From Planctomycetota bacterium (GTDB lineage Bacteria; Planctomycetota; Planctomycetia; Pirellulales; Lacipirellulaceae): 64,000 nucleotides of DNA. A program made the position numbers and the translations under genes. Under the pieces are notes generated by a model. It did not search any database, had not been told where the DNA came from, and saw nothing but the letters and a program-made list of their open reading frames with translations. The DNA lies in contig JAJDED010000061.1 in assembly GCA_029259915.1 (NCBI GenBank), forward strand, positions 62,001-126,000. The letters run 5' to 3'. Below, in pieces: positions 1-8,572 of the stretch. The first letter of the stretch is position 1. The number at the start of each line of letters is the position of its first letter.

Positions 1-11
1 AGACTTTCGGC

Positions 12-611
12 TCAGCATTTCTCCGACAGAATTCTGAGAAATCGGACAAAGCTAGGCAACTTCTCCTTGAGAACTGCAGGTGAAACCTTTGCCAGCACTT
101 CAAAGGACCGCTTCCCCTTGGAATACTTGTTGGTGCAATTCCTGGTTGCGTGGATCAAGGCATCTTGAACATTGTCTCGCGAACGACTTTCCAGATTCTC
201 AAGTGATGGCAAAGCATTCTCTTGGAAGCCATTACTGTAGTGTCTCGAAAGAGCAGTCCGGTCAGCGACGATCCATGTTTCCATACAAGTGGTCATCAAC
301 AAAACCTGCTGGTCCTGTGCATTCGCAGGTTTTTCCCAACGGTCACGATTTGCTAGGTGGGTCCAGGTCGCTTCGATATCTTCAATAGGCTCTTCGCTGT
401 CGATGAGCATTGCTACAAAATCCGTCCCAGAACTATTTGCATGTTCAGTCTTAAACCTTCTGAACGCAGAGTTTCGACTGCCGCAAGCGATAAGTCTGGG
501 CAAACGACCTGAGAGGCCACTTTTTTCGAGTAACTTAGAGAAGCCTTCACGGCACTGAGCATTGAGGGAACGAGCCTCGCCGCCACCTTCAAGGCATAGA
601 GTTGCACTCAC
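12..611 (-). CDS. DUF4276 (TOPRIM-like) protein, partner of the upstream ATPase
   Basis: Encodes about 199 residues. The chosen start is a GTG at 611-609 that overlaps the ATPase stop codon (TGA, 610-608) in a GTGA junction, so translation is probably coupled; an ATG at 644 is the alternative. The N-terminus has LEGGGE (Glu8) and, after a hydrophobic strand, LIDSEEP (Asp71, Glu73). This Glu then Asp-x-Glu/Asp layout is that of a TOPRIM-type metal-binding fold. ETWIVAD (111-117) is typical of DUF4276. DUF4276 proteins are often encoded beside ABC/OLD-type ATPases, and similar ATPase/TOPRIM pairs (OLD, PARIS) act in phage defence. A nuclease or effector role here is inference. The gene is visibly more AT-rich than the core genes downstream. 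Confidence 0.8.
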   Translation of the reverse strand: MSATLCLEGGGEARSLNAQCREGFSKLLEKSGLSGRLPRLIACGSRNSAFRRFKTEHANSSGTDFVAMLIDSEEPIEDIEATWTHLANRDRWEKPANAQDQQVLLMTTCMETWIVADRTALSRHYSNGFQENALPSLENLESRSRDNVQDALIHATRNCTNKYSKGKRSFEVLAKVSPAVLKEKLPSFVRFLRILSEKC

Positions 612-1783
612 CAGCGATTGCCTCCGATATCCCCTCTCGCCCATAACTGGCCAAGACGATACTCTTCCAACCACGGAGCCAGTTCTGCTGCGTCAAGGCG
701 ACGCATAGTTGTCTTGCCCTCATGCTTTTCGCAGACAACGACAGCACTAGGATGATCTGAAAGTGCATCGATAAGCACATCTGAATGAGTGGTTACGACG
801 ATCTGAGTTCGTTGTGATGCAGTGACAAGCAACTCGGCAAGTTTCGGCAAGATATCTGGGTGGAGTCCAAGCTCAGGTTCTTCGATCCCTATGAAAGGCG
901 GCGGATCGGGATCACAAAGTATTGCCAATAGGCAAAGATACCTCATGCTTCCATCTGAGAGTCTTGTCGCTGGAACAGAAAATGATCCTTCAGTAAAGTA
1001 TACCTGTACAGTACCACCATCGATAGAAACATCGAAATCAGAAAGGCCTTCGTAAAGATTTTTCAAATAATGAAGTAGGGTAGTCTTTGCTTCTGCATCA
1101 CGCCGCAACCGGTTGAGAAACAAGCCCAAATTAGAAAAATCTTCTTCGAGCGGGCAGGAACGTAAGTCTGCTTTCTGTGGTTCGCGAAAAATTGTATTAC
1201 GACCGAACTCCCATTCCCTATAGAGTCGGATTTGATCGTAAGATTTTGTCAAATAGGCTAATTCAGGATAACTATCCGGATCTTGTCGCTGGGCAAGGAT
1301 TGATAACTGAGGATCGACTGATTCGGGTCTGAGTTTCCGTTGACCGCCTTCGTAAACATTGATTGCAGGATGTCCGCCCTGATAAGCATAGTAGAGATAG
1401 GGTTCAGAATGATCGCCAAAAGGTTTTGCATTTTCAATCCGTTCGTCTACTATCATAAAAGAATGGGACTCACGATGAAATGCAATTGAATGGCGCAACG
1501 ATCCTTTGCCATCAGGAAATTCCAACAGACATTCTAGTGAGGCCGGTTTTTCAGGGTACCCCTTCCAAATCCACTCACCTATTCCGCCCCCCTGGGCGAT
1601 TACAGATCTCAAACCCAAAGGAGAATTCTTGTGGGGAGCTCCACGCAAAAGCGAGATCGCTTCCAGTAGGTTCGATTTTCCGGAACCGTTTGGGCCGATC
1701 AAGACATTCAGGTTTTCTAGCGGCAACGATTCCGCGTCTGGCCCAAATGAAAGCAAGTTTTGCACTCTGATACTGTCAAACAA
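608..1783 (-). CDS. AAA/ABC-type ATPase (AAA_21, OLD/RecF-like)
   Basis: 391 residues. The start is a TTG; the six codons between it and the nearest in-frame stop upstream hold no start, and a GAGGA ribosome site precedes it. Visible motifs in order: Walker A GPNGSGKS (30-37) after the RecF-type IRVQNLLSFG start; an ABC-signature-like RLSDGSMRYL (274-283); Walker B ending in FIGIEEPELGLHP (Glu301/Glu302 with D-loop); and TTHSDVLID, giving the switch His333. There is no long coiled coil, so this is a compact OLD/AriA-like ATPase rather than an SMC. The stop overlaps the start of the DUF4276 gene by four bases. Together they look like a two-component sensor-ATPase/effector module, probably anti-phage. 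The family call is firm; the defence role is inferred from the pairing. Confidence 0.85.
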   Translation of the reverse strand: MFDSIRVQNLLSFGPDAESLPLENLNVLIGPNGSGKSNLLEAISLLRGAPHKNSPLGLRSVIAQGGGIGEWIWKGYPEKPASLECLLEFPDGKGSLRHSIAFHRESHSFMIVDERIENAKPFGDHSEPYLYYAYQGGHPAINVYEGGQRKLRPESVDPQLSILAQRQDPDSYPELAYLTKSYDQIRLYREWEFGRNTIFREPQKADLRSCPLEEDFSNLGLFLNRLRRDAEAKTTLLHYLKNLYEGLSDFDVSIDGGTVQVYFTEGSFSVPATRLSDGSMRYLCLLAILCDPDPPPFIGIEEPELGLHPDILPKLAELLVTASQRTQIVVTTHSDVLIDALSDHPSAVVVCEKHEGKTTMRRLDAAELAPWLEEYRLGQLWARGDIGGNRW

Positions 1784-1915
1784 AGCTGAGATTTCCTCGT
1801 TTCATTTTGAGTTGGGCTATGCTCATGCAAGTTTGCTCTTGGCTATCTGAATGAAGCCAGACGAGCAGTCGTCTCTTCAGATTCTAGCAAGTTTTCCATC
1901 TCTTGAAATGGCCAC

Positions 1916-2467
1916 TTATCTGCGGCTCCAGATTCCGCGTTGGGCGGCTTGGGCTTCGTCTTCGGCGCGGCGGAGCCGTTGTTTTTTGGCCTCGCTGTAG
2001 TCGTAGGCAAGTTTGGCGCGGGCAAGTCCTTCGCGTACCAATTCTTCGTTGAGCAGCCGGCCATCGTGCCAAACGAAAACCAGTTGGCGCCCGTACCGGT
2101 CGACAGCTTCGCCATCAATTTCCAATCGCACACGCCCTCCGGCATCGTTGACGAATCGCTTAGTGTATTGCGAGGCTTCGGGACCCCAGTCTTCGATAGC
2201 CGTGTTTTCTTTGACAGTTTCGGGGGTATCGATACCTTGCAGGCGCACACGGGTGCGCGCATGCTCCAGCAGGAGTGTGTCGCCATCCACAACGCGCAAC
2301 ACACGATACTCGCCTGGGGATAAAGTTCCCTGGGAACTGTGCGGAACTGTACGCGGCAATTCCTGGATAGTTTGCTGCTCGTACCAAGCGCGCACAACGA
2401 GAAACACCAATACCGAGAGAGTCACCAGCCACTTACGCCACGAATTTCGACGAACGCGACGTACCAT
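1916..2467 (-). CDS. Membrane-anchored thermonuclease (SNase-like)
   Basis: 183 residues with ATG start. An N-terminal basic stretch and a membrane segment (about 12-28) suggest anchoring with the catalytic domain outside the cytoplasm. The domain (about 53-180) has the staphylococcal nuclease pattern: VVDGDT (Asp61/Asp63), RLQGIDTPE (Arg75, Asp80, Glu83) and DRYGRQL (Arg124/Arg127), matching the calcium-binding Asp, the catalytic Glu and both Arg of the family. The length fits a single SNase domain. It probably cuts DNA or RNA unspecifically in the periplasm for nutrient recovery. It lies 132 bases upstream of the ATPase gene and is read the same way, but membership in the defence module is doubtful because such nucleases are common stand-alone genes in planctomycetes. 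Confidence 0.88.
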   Translation of the reverse strand: MVRRVRRNSWRKWLVTLSVLVFLVVRAWYEQQTIQELPRTVPHSSQGTLSPGEYRVLRVVDGDTLLLEHARTRVRLQGIDTPETVKENTAIEDWGPEASQYTKRFVNDAGGRVRLEIDGEAVDRYGRQLVFVWHDGRLLNEELVREGLARAKLAYDYSEAKKQRLRRAEDEAQAAQRGIWSRR

Positions 2468-2540
2468 AGGAAGGAAAATCCAGTCGTAATTCTAGAATAC
2501 AGAGATCACTCAAGTAAAGGCTAGAACAACTTTGTGCTTC

Positions 2541-2805
2541 TTACCACGGAGGCACGGAGTCTACGGAGAAGAAAACTTAGTTACGCTTATCTGCACTTAT
2601 CTTCACTAATTATCTCAGATCAGCGCAGATAAGTGAAGATGAGTGTTCTCTTCCCCATGCTACAAACGGTTAGGATTTTCGCGAGAAAACAAATTTTCCT
2701 CAGGAGGAATGGGCAAATAGTCTCGCAGAGACGCGGAGTCGCAGAGAGAGATCTACTTGGCTTGCGGGTGAAGACCGCGCTGGGCTTCTGTGACTCTGTG
2801 GTAAA
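2541..2805. repeat. Intergenic element with ACCACGGAG-type inverted ends
   Basis: The gap 2468-2833 (about 365 bases) has no convincing gene. Its ends carry TTACCACGGAGGCACGGAG (2541-2559) and, inverted, CTGTGACTCTGTGGTAA (2788-2804). The same outward-pointing ends occur at 15391-15526 and 62478-62629. A second motif, CGCAGAGACGCGGAGTCGC, lies inside at about 2725-2743. This looks like a small non-coding dispersed element. Confidence 0.6.
2583..2647. repeat. Long imperfect hairpin with CTTATCTGCACT core
   Basis: Left arm 2583-2611 and right arm 2621-2647 are imperfect inverted copies (about 20 of 27 positions). The core CTTATCTGCACT also occurs in the hairpin at 35976-36042, so the two belong to one family. 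It is nested inside the element at 2541-2805. Confidence 0.6.
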
Positions 2806-2833
2806 TCCGAATGGAGAGGCACTTGAGCCACGC

Positions 2834-3307
2834 CTACGCGAGCGGGGATTCGTGGCGTTCGACCAATGCGCTGAGATACAGCAGCGTTGAACCTTCGTTC
2901 CGACTTGGGGATTGTCGCAGTAGATCGAGCGACGCTCGCAGCACGTCTCGTCGGCTCACCTGCCCTACTAATTTTCCGTCTTCCAACACGGGAAGCCGGC
3001 GGAAGGGCGTCAGCAGAAAGACTTGTGCAATAGATAGCAGGTGTGTTTCGGGCTCGATGGTCTGGGCGTCGGTATCCATAAACGCACGAACTTGCGTGCT
3101 GGGGAGCTGTTCGTAAGCGGCATCTAAGATCGCGTGCATCGAGCATTTTTCGGAGAACACTCCCAGGTAATAGCCGTCACCGTCAACCACCGGCGCTCCA
3201 GAAATACGATTCCGCAGCAACTTCGAGACGGCATCAATGACGTCCATTTCTGGACTCAATGTTACCAGTTTCTTGGTCATGCAATCCCGTGCGGTTATCT
3301 GGGTCAT
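2834..3307 (-). CDS. Tandem CBS-domain protein
   Basis: 157 residues, ATG start. Two CBS domains can be followed: TARDCMTKKLVTLSPEMDVIDAV at the start with ISGAPVVDGDG, ending near residue 60, then AFMDTDAQTIEPETHLL with FRRLPVLEDGKLVGQVSRRDVL, ending near residue 135. Paired CBS domains bind adenosyl nucleotides and act as energy or ligand sensors. With no enzyme domain attached it is likely a stand-alone regulator in the cytoplasm. It appears monocistronic; the stretch upstream holds a pair of palindromes (3495-3534) that could control it. The target is unknown. Confidence 0.85.
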   Translation of the reverse strand: MTQITARDCMTKKLVTLSPEMDVIDAVSKLLRNRISGAPVVDGDGYYLGVFSEKCSMHAILDAAYEQLPSTQVRAFMDTDAQTIEPETHLLSIAQVFLLTPFRRLPVLEDGKLVGQVSRRDVLRASLDLLRQSPSRNEGSTLLYLSALVERHESPLA

Positions 3308-3683
3308 CTTTGTCTCCGTGGCCAGTCAGCAATTGCAGCCTGCAATGCACACGACCTAGCAAGAAAGTGAAGAGAGAATAACTCGCGTCGTCCAATGACA
3401 AATATTATTGTGAATAGAAAAGAGTATTACTGCTCCATAGAATAACCTCGGCACGAGGCGGATTGCTAGTCTATATCGAAAGAAAAACTAGTGCGTGAAA
3501 AGATTCACAAGCTTTGGTTCGTGAAACTTTTCACGTACTGCGCTGCTAGTGCGAATATGCACAGCTAAATATATTTAAGATGTGTAGCGTCAATGTGCAG
3601 AATGCAAAGCACTAGCGATTTTTTCGAATCGCGCTCAAAGCGCGGTTGGTGTGTGAACTTTCTGCACACTCTTTCAGCGAGGT
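3308..3683. other. 376-base intergenic stretch, no gene seen
   Basis: AT-rich spacer between the CBS gene start and the M29 aminopeptidase stop. It holds two related 14-base palindromes (see 3495-3534) and two small hairpins: GCGATT/AATCGC (3615-3632) and GCGCT/AGCGC (3631-3643). No reading frame with family resemblance was seen. Confidence 0.6.
3495..3534. promoter_or_regulatory. Pair of GTGAA-type palindromes, possible operator
   Basis: GTGAAAAGATTCAC (3495-3508) and GTGAAACTTTTCAC (3521-3534) are palindromes of the same type with centres 26 bases apart. They lie about 190-230 bases upstream of the CBS gene start. The spacing of about 2.5 helical turns would suit a dimeric repressor or activator binding in tandem. 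The regulator is unknown. Confidence 0.4.
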
Positions 3684-4793
3684 TCAGAGTCCCGCATTGA
3701 GACCTTGCAATTCGTCGGAAATAAATCGACCATCTTTACGCACGAGTGTATCGTCGAACCAAATCTCGCCGCCGCCATAATCTTCGCGTTGAATGAGCAC
3801 TAAATCCCAGTGGATACAGCTACGGTTGCCGTTGTCGGCTTCTTCGTACGCCTGGCCGGGAGTGAGGTGGAAACTGCCGCCGATCTTTTCGTCGAACAGC
3901 GTATCAAGCATGGGGTGGCGGATGCGATTGTTGGTTCCTAACGACCATTCCCCGCAATATCGGGCGCCCTCGTCGGAATCGAGCAAAGCATTGATCTTCT
4001 CGGTTTCGTTGGCCTTGGCATCCACGATTTGGCCGTCTTTGAAGGTGAATTCGATGTTTTCGAACACGGTTCCTTGGTAGCGCGACTGTGTGTTGAAGAG
4101 GATGGTGCCGTTGATGCTGTCGCGGACGGGGGCAGTAAAGACTTCGCCGTCGGGGATGTTGCGTTCGCCGCTGCAGGGAATCACGGGAATGTCTTTGATC
4201 GAAAATTCCAGCTCGGTGCCGGGTGCGACAATCCGTACGCGATCGGTGGCCTGCATGCGCGCTACTAACGGCTCTTGTGCCATGCCCATAGCGGCGTAGT
4301 CGGCCGTGCATACATCAAAGTAAAAATCCTCGAACGCTGCGGTACTCATGTTTGCCGCTTGGGCGAATGCGTCGTTGGGATAACGGAGCACGACCCATTT
4401 GGTTCTCGGCACGCGGTAGTCGTTCACGGTGCGAAGCCAATGTTGCTGGTACAATGCCATCTTGTCTTGCGGCACATCGGCCAACTGGCTGGAGTTGGCC
4501 GCCCCGCGAATGCCAATGTAGGCCTGCATCTGCTCCATGCGTGCCAACTCGATCGCCCCGCAAAGTTTCATGCTTTCCTCGGTTGCCGACTGGTAGAGCG
4601 AACGTTGTACGGTAACTGATTTCACTTCCACGACCGGTATCGCTCCCCGAGCGGCAGCCCCTTCCACTAGAGCGCAAACGAGATTTTGCTCCGGCAGATC
4701 GAACGCTTCGATGAGGATTTTTTCTCCAGGTTGCAAAGTGCAACTGTGATCGAGCAACAGATTGGCCAGTTTGTCGATGCGGGGGTCGTGCAT
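3684..4793 (-). CDS. M29-family aminopeptidase (AmpS/AmpT-like)
   Basis: 369 residues, ATG start, a usual length for family M29. These are cytoplasmic dimeric metallo-aminopeptidases that remove N-terminal residues from peptides. The N-terminal MHDPRIDKLANLLL...PGEKILIE opening is typical. In the C-terminal half the expected metal ligands are visible: Glu in ERNIPDGE and GEWSLGTN, His and Tyr in GSFHLTPGQAYEE, and His-x-Asp in SCIHWDL. No signal peptide is seen. The gene stands alone; a 7-base tandem repeat lies just upstream of its start (4807-4830). Confidence 0.9.
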   Translation of the reverse strand: MHDPRIDKLANLLLDHSCTLQPGEKILIEAFDLPEQNLVCALVEGAAARGAIPVVEVKSVTVQRSLYQSATEESMKLCGAIELARMEQMQAYIGIRGAANSSQLADVPQDKMALYQQHWLRTVNDYRVPRTKWVVLRYPNDAFAQAANMSTAAFEDFYFDVCTADYAAMGMAQEPLVARMQATDRVRIVAPGTELEFSIKDIPVIPCSGERNIPDGEVFTAPVRDSINGTILFNTQSRYQGTVFENIEFTFKDGQIVDAKANETEKINALLDSDEGARYCGEWSLGTNNRIRHPMLDTLFDEKIGGSFHLTPGQAYEEADNGNRSCIHWDLVLIQREDYGGGEIWFDDTLVRKDGRFISDELQGLNAGL

Positions 4794-4806
4794 GGATTTG
4801 TGGGGA

Positions 4807-4830
4807 GGTCAGTGGTCAGTGGTCAGTGGT
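4807..4830. repeat. Tandem heptamer GGTCAGT x3
   Basis: Three exact copies of GGTCAGT followed by GGT lie 14 bases upstream of the M29 aminopeptidase start. A degenerate version (GTCAGTAGTCAGTGGTC) is at about 54959-54975, near the boundary of two other genes. Confidence 0.7.
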
Positions 4831-4986
4831 TGCGGGTTAACCGCTTGGCGTCAGTACAATGAGAAACTTCACAAAAATGATAAAGCTCTCAGCGCCGTTC
4901 GGCAACGTGCTAATCGTATGAATGGGGTATAATTGGATAGTCAAGGGGGGAGAATCAATCCTTACGTTCATTTGGGGTACGAGATC

Positions 4987-6900
4987 ATGGCTACGAAAAC
5001 TCCCGTGGAAACCGAACACGAAGCTTCGTTTGCCGAAACTGCGCTGAAGCTAGGTGGTAAGAGCGACGACGAAGCCCGGCGCACCGGGGCCATCGACACG
5101 GCTGACGATCAGGTCGAAGCCCTGTTTGCACCGCAATATCAAACGGTTAGTAGCCCCGCGCATCGTGCCGTGTGGGATCGGGGCGTGCCGGTTGAGTTGT
5201 TTGCGAGTACCGATGCCAAGACGCCGGACGACGTGCAGCGCGTGATGGACGCTTCGGTCGTAGTGGTCCAGAAACATCGGGCGGCAAATACTCTGCTCGA
5301 TGACCAGGGAAAAATCACCGAAACCGTGATGCAAGACCTGGCAAGCACCGGCTACTGGGGCTTGCTGGTCGATCGCCAATACGGCGGCTTCGGCACGCCC
5401 TTCGGTGTGTTTGCTCCGTTTCTCACGCGAATGGCGATGGCCGATCCCACGGTTGCCGGGTTGGCTTCGGTGCACGGCTGCATCGGTGCGGTCGACCCGG
5501 TGCGAACTTTTGGCAGCGAAGAGCAAAAACAGCACTTCTTGCCGGGGTTGGCCGATGGTTCTCGGTTAAGCGGATTTGCGCTGACTGAACCGTGCGCCGG
5601 CAGCGATCTCACTGCTTTGCGTACCACGGCACGCCTGGAAGGTAACGAGTATGTCGTCAACGGCGAGAAGCTCTTCATTACCAATGTGCTTCCTGGGCGC
5701 ACCCTAGGGCTTGTGTGTCTGATCGACGAAAAGCCAGCCGTACTCATAGTCGATTTGCCTCCGCAAGAGAACGAACAGTTTCAGTTGGTCAAGTATGGTA
5801 TTTGGGCCCTGAAACATACGTACAACCAAGGGATCATTTTTAACGATCTTCGCGTTCCGGCGGAAAATTTGCTCACGCCGACGCGGGGCGACGGGCTTAC
5901 GATTGCCTACCACGGTTTGAATCTTGGCCGCGTGTCGCTTTGCGCGAACGCTGCCGGCACGATGCGGATTATGATGGCCAGCATGATTCCTTGGTCGCGG
6001 TTCCGCGTGACTTACAGTGCTCCCATCGCCAAGCGGGAACTGGTCGAGCGCCGTCTGGGGCAACTGGCGGGTCTGATAACTGCCTGCGATGCGCTGGTTG
6101 CCTGGTGTGCCGGGTTGATCGATCGGGGTTACCGCGGCGAGATGGAGTGCATCATCGCGAAGATTTTTGGCAGCGAAGCGCAAAAGCACGCGGCAATCGA
6201 GCTGTTTATGAAAACGCACGGGGGCCGATCGTTTTTGCATGGCCATTTGCTGGGCGACAATGTACACGAGTACCTTGCTCCTTGTATTTACGAGGGAGAA
6301 GGGGAAATGCTGGGGATGGCATTTTTCAAGTCGCTGGTGAAGCATCATGGCAAAACGTTTTTCGAACCGGTCGGCAAAGCGCTGGCCGCGGCGGGGATCA
6401 AGAAACCGAATCCGTTGAACCCACGTCATGCCATGGTGCTGATGGGCGTTGCCACGCCGTATCTGAAATGGCTGGTCGCCCGACGATTGCTTCCCACGGC
6501 GAAAAGCGAACTGCCAAAGATGCCTGCGCAACTAGCACGTCATGCGGAGTTTGCGTGCGATGCCATGCAAAACATGTCGCTGGAAATCTCCAGCACGATG
6601 AGCAAATTTCAACTCTCACTGGCCGATCGTCAGTGCCGTATGGCGGAACTTTCGGGCCGTTGTCAAGATTTGATTGTCATTCTATGCACGAGCTTGTACG
6701 GCTCTCGTCAGTCGGACGAGATCATCCGTGACAGTGCCGATGTTTTGTGCCAAGAATTGCGACAAAAGTACACCGGCGCTCGGCCGTCGAATCGTTTTTA
6801 TCGTCAGGTTACGCAACTGGGCGCTGCGATTGCCGACGGCGGGTTCAAGAGCATCGCTGGACTCGCGCCGGACGAGATTCTGATGTCGTACGACACGTGA
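4987..6900 (+). CDS. Acyl-CoA dehydrogenase, long form
   Basis: 637 residues from ATG 4987, which has GGGGTACGAG just upstream; a TTG at 4933 would extend it by 18 residues. Acyl-CoA dehydrogenases introduce the alpha-beta double bond into acyl-CoA using FAD and pass electrons to ETF. The domain shows DLASTGYWGLLVDRQYGG, GFALTEPCAGSDL (FAD/substrate motif), an Arg-rich C-terminal helical domain and IYEGEGEML, the usual position of the active-site loop. It is longer than the 380-residue housekeeping type, having an N-terminal extension and about 180 extra C-terminal residues, like FadE/VLCAD-type enzymes. The stop is two bases from the end of the convergent gene at 6903. Confidence 0.9.
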   Translation: MATKTPVETEHEASFAETALKLGGKSDDEARRTGAIDTADDQVEALFAPQYQTVSSPAHRAVWDRGVPVELFASTDAKTPDDVQRVMDASVVVVQKHRAANTLLDDQGKITETVMQDLASTGYWGLLVDRQYGGFGTPFGVFAPFLTRMAMADPTVAGLASVHGCIGAVDPVRTFGSEEQKQHFLPGLADGSRLSGFALTEPCAGSDLTALRTTARLEGNEYVVNGEKLFITNVLPGRTLGLVCLIDEKPAVLIVDLPPQENEQFQLVKYGIWALKHTYNQGIIFNDLRVPAENLLTPTRGDGLTIAYHGLNLGRVSLCANAAGTMRIMMASMIPWSRFRVTYSAPIAKRELVERRLGQLAGLITACDALVAWCAGLIDRGYRGEMECIIAKIFGSEAQKHAAIELFMKTHGGRSFLHGHLLGDNVHEYLAPCIYEGEGEMLGMAFFKSLVKHHGKTFFEPVGKALAAAGIKKPNPLNPRHAMVLMGVATPYLKWLVARRLLPTAKSELPKMPAQLARHAEFACDAMQNMSLEISSTMSKFQLSLADRQCRMAELSGRCQDLIVILCTSLYGSRQSDEIIRDSADVLCQELRQKYTGARPSNRFYRQVTQLGAAIADGGFKSIAGLAPDEILMSYDT

Positions 6901-6902
6901 GT

Positions 6903-8285
6903 TTATCGTCTCCGGCGAGTAGCGACCAAAGCGATGCACCCGAATAGCGACATCGCAAGAGTAGCAGGTTCAGGAATGGCTACGACTTCGAAGCTCACGG
7001 GGAACGTCAGAAGCGGATTGGCTACCGATTGGCTGCTGGATGCCACGGTAATCGTACCGCTCTTCAATCCCAACGTCGATGTGTCGAGCGAGATCGAGTG
7101 ACTGTTGCCGCCGCCAAGGGGTGCGTCAAGATCGGAAAAGAACCCGGCTAAATCGCCTGTCACGCTTACCGTATAATCGAGTTCATCAGCCCCGAGCAGG
7201 CTAATGACACTTGCCGCGTTCGCGACGCTTACCAGGGCACTCTGTACGCTGCCGAGCTGCACGGTAAGTGGAATCGCCGATACCGAAGCACTCGAGACAG
7301 CCGGCAATTGATAGTCGGCCACCACGGGAATGTGGTCGCTGGCATTGGCAAGTGCGTCGAGCACAGCGGGAGACGCGCCCGTTCCGGACGTGATCTCAGC
7401 GTTGCAGCAGGAGGATAACGTGCCATTGTTGCCAAAGGCATGGTAGGAGCCGCTGATATAGCTCAAGCCTTCATTATCCAAAAATTCGCCAGTGGTAAGC
7501 TGAAAATCAAATCGATCGTCCATGCCTCCTGTGATTTGACCGGGGAAGCGCGCAACGGCGACGGGGCTTTGTGTGAAGAGCTCCGGCATAAACGCATTGT
7601 TATGCCAGATGCCGGGCATATTGATCGGGTCGAGCGCTTGCCCGTCGCCCGCAGCTGTAAGCGTTTGATACATTTGTTCGCTGCTGCTTTGGATATTGTA
7701 ATCGCCCGCAAGGATTGCGTGGGTTCCCTGGCCTAAAGCATCCAAGTCGGCTCGTAGCGCCGCGGCCTCGATTTGTCGGCGCGCTTCGTTAGTAGCACCG
7801 GTGCTTGCTTTGTAATGGTTCGAATAGACATAGAAGTCGGCAGAACTGTCATAACCGGTCGGGCGCAACTGGTACCGCAGTGTTTGCCTTGCTTGAGCGG
7901 AAGTGTTGACAACTCCGAAGGCGGTTTGGCCGATAAGCGAAACAGTGTTTGTGTTGTAGATCAAGCCAGGCCGACCAGCACCGCTGGTTGCCCCATCGAG
8001 GGTAGCACGGTCATAAGTCCCAGCGCCGTAGATGCCATTGAGAAGATTGACAATGCCTAGCGTCGTGGTTGCGGAAGAAGTTTGTTCTTGAAGCGCAATG
8101 ACGTCGATCTGTTTGGCAAAGCCATTGATGACTTCATCGCTGATTGCTTGCAGCACGGTATCAGTCCCCGTACGAGGGCCACGAGCCGTGTTGTAGTCAA
8201 CTATTCGAAGCTGCGCAGATGCATTGCTTGTGAACAGGCAAGCTGCTGCTAAGGTGAGAACGAATTTTGAACGGTTCATTAGCAT
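6903..8285 (-). CDS. Secreted endonuclease/exonuclease/phosphatase-fold protein with PEP-CTERM tail
   Basis: 460 residues. Two in-frame ATGs (8285 and 8279) follow a GGATGG site; the second may be the true one. A signal peptide ends near SNASA. The EEP fold is supported by IALQEQ (catalytic Glu), ILAGDYN (Asp-x-Asn) and the terminal NASDHIPVVADY (Asp-His), the standard metal-dependent phosphodiesterase set. An immunoglobulin-like or choice-of-anchor stretch (about 330-430) leads to the C-terminal IPEPATLAMSLFG plus hydrophobic segment and RRRR, a PEP-CTERM sorting signal. It therefore probably acts at the cell surface on nucleic acids or phosphoesters. It converges on the acyl-CoA dehydrogenase gene. 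Confidence 0.85.
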   Translation of the reverse strand: MLMNRSKFVLTLAAACLFTSNASAQLRIVDYNTARGPRTGTDTVLQAISDEVINGFAKQIDVIALQEQTSSATTTLGIVNLLNGIYGAGTYDRATLDGATSGAGRPGLIYNTNTVSLIGQTAFGVVNTSAQARQTLRYQLRPTGYDSSADFYVYSNHYKASTGATNEARRQIEAAALRADLDALGQGTHAILAGDYNIQSSSEQMYQTLTAAGDGQALDPINMPGIWHNNAFMPELFTQSPVAVARFPGQITGGMDDRFDFQLTTGEFLDNEGLSYISGSYHAFGNNGTLSSCCNAEITSGTGASPAVLDALANASDHIPVVADYQLPAVSSASVSAIPLTVQLGSVQSALVSVANAASVISLLGADELDYTVSVTGDLAGFFSDLDAPLGGGNSHSISLDTSTLGLKSGTITVASSSQSVANPLLTFPVSFEVVAIPEPATLAMSLFGCIALVATRRRR

Positions 8286-8572
8286 CCATCCTAAGAAGAA
8301 ATTTAGTTAAATTAATCGGATTATTCCGCCTGTACTGAATAGTCCTAGTTTAACGCATCGTACCCGGATTACGAGAATATGTTGCCGTTTCACAGGATTT
8401 CTTAGAAGAAAGTTACAATTGCTGACGATTTCGAGCCGTTTCTTGCGGGAACCCGCGAGTGGCTCCGTACCGTCCGCTAGGGCAAGTTGCACTCGCATGT
8501 TCCATAGGCGACCTTTGCATAGCGGTGCCAAACGATCAACTTGGCAGAACACCCGTGTGAGAACGGCATTCG

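Noticed and set aside
1843..2397. 184-residue frame overlapping the thermonuclease gene
   Set aside because: The other frame has the full SNase catalytic set and a signal/anchor; this one has no motif.
5704..6531. Long open frame on the minus strand within the acyl-CoA dehydrogenase gene
   Set aside because: It is the mirror frame of a gene with clear family motifs; its translation has no recognisable domain and many His/Arg/Gln typical of antisense frames.
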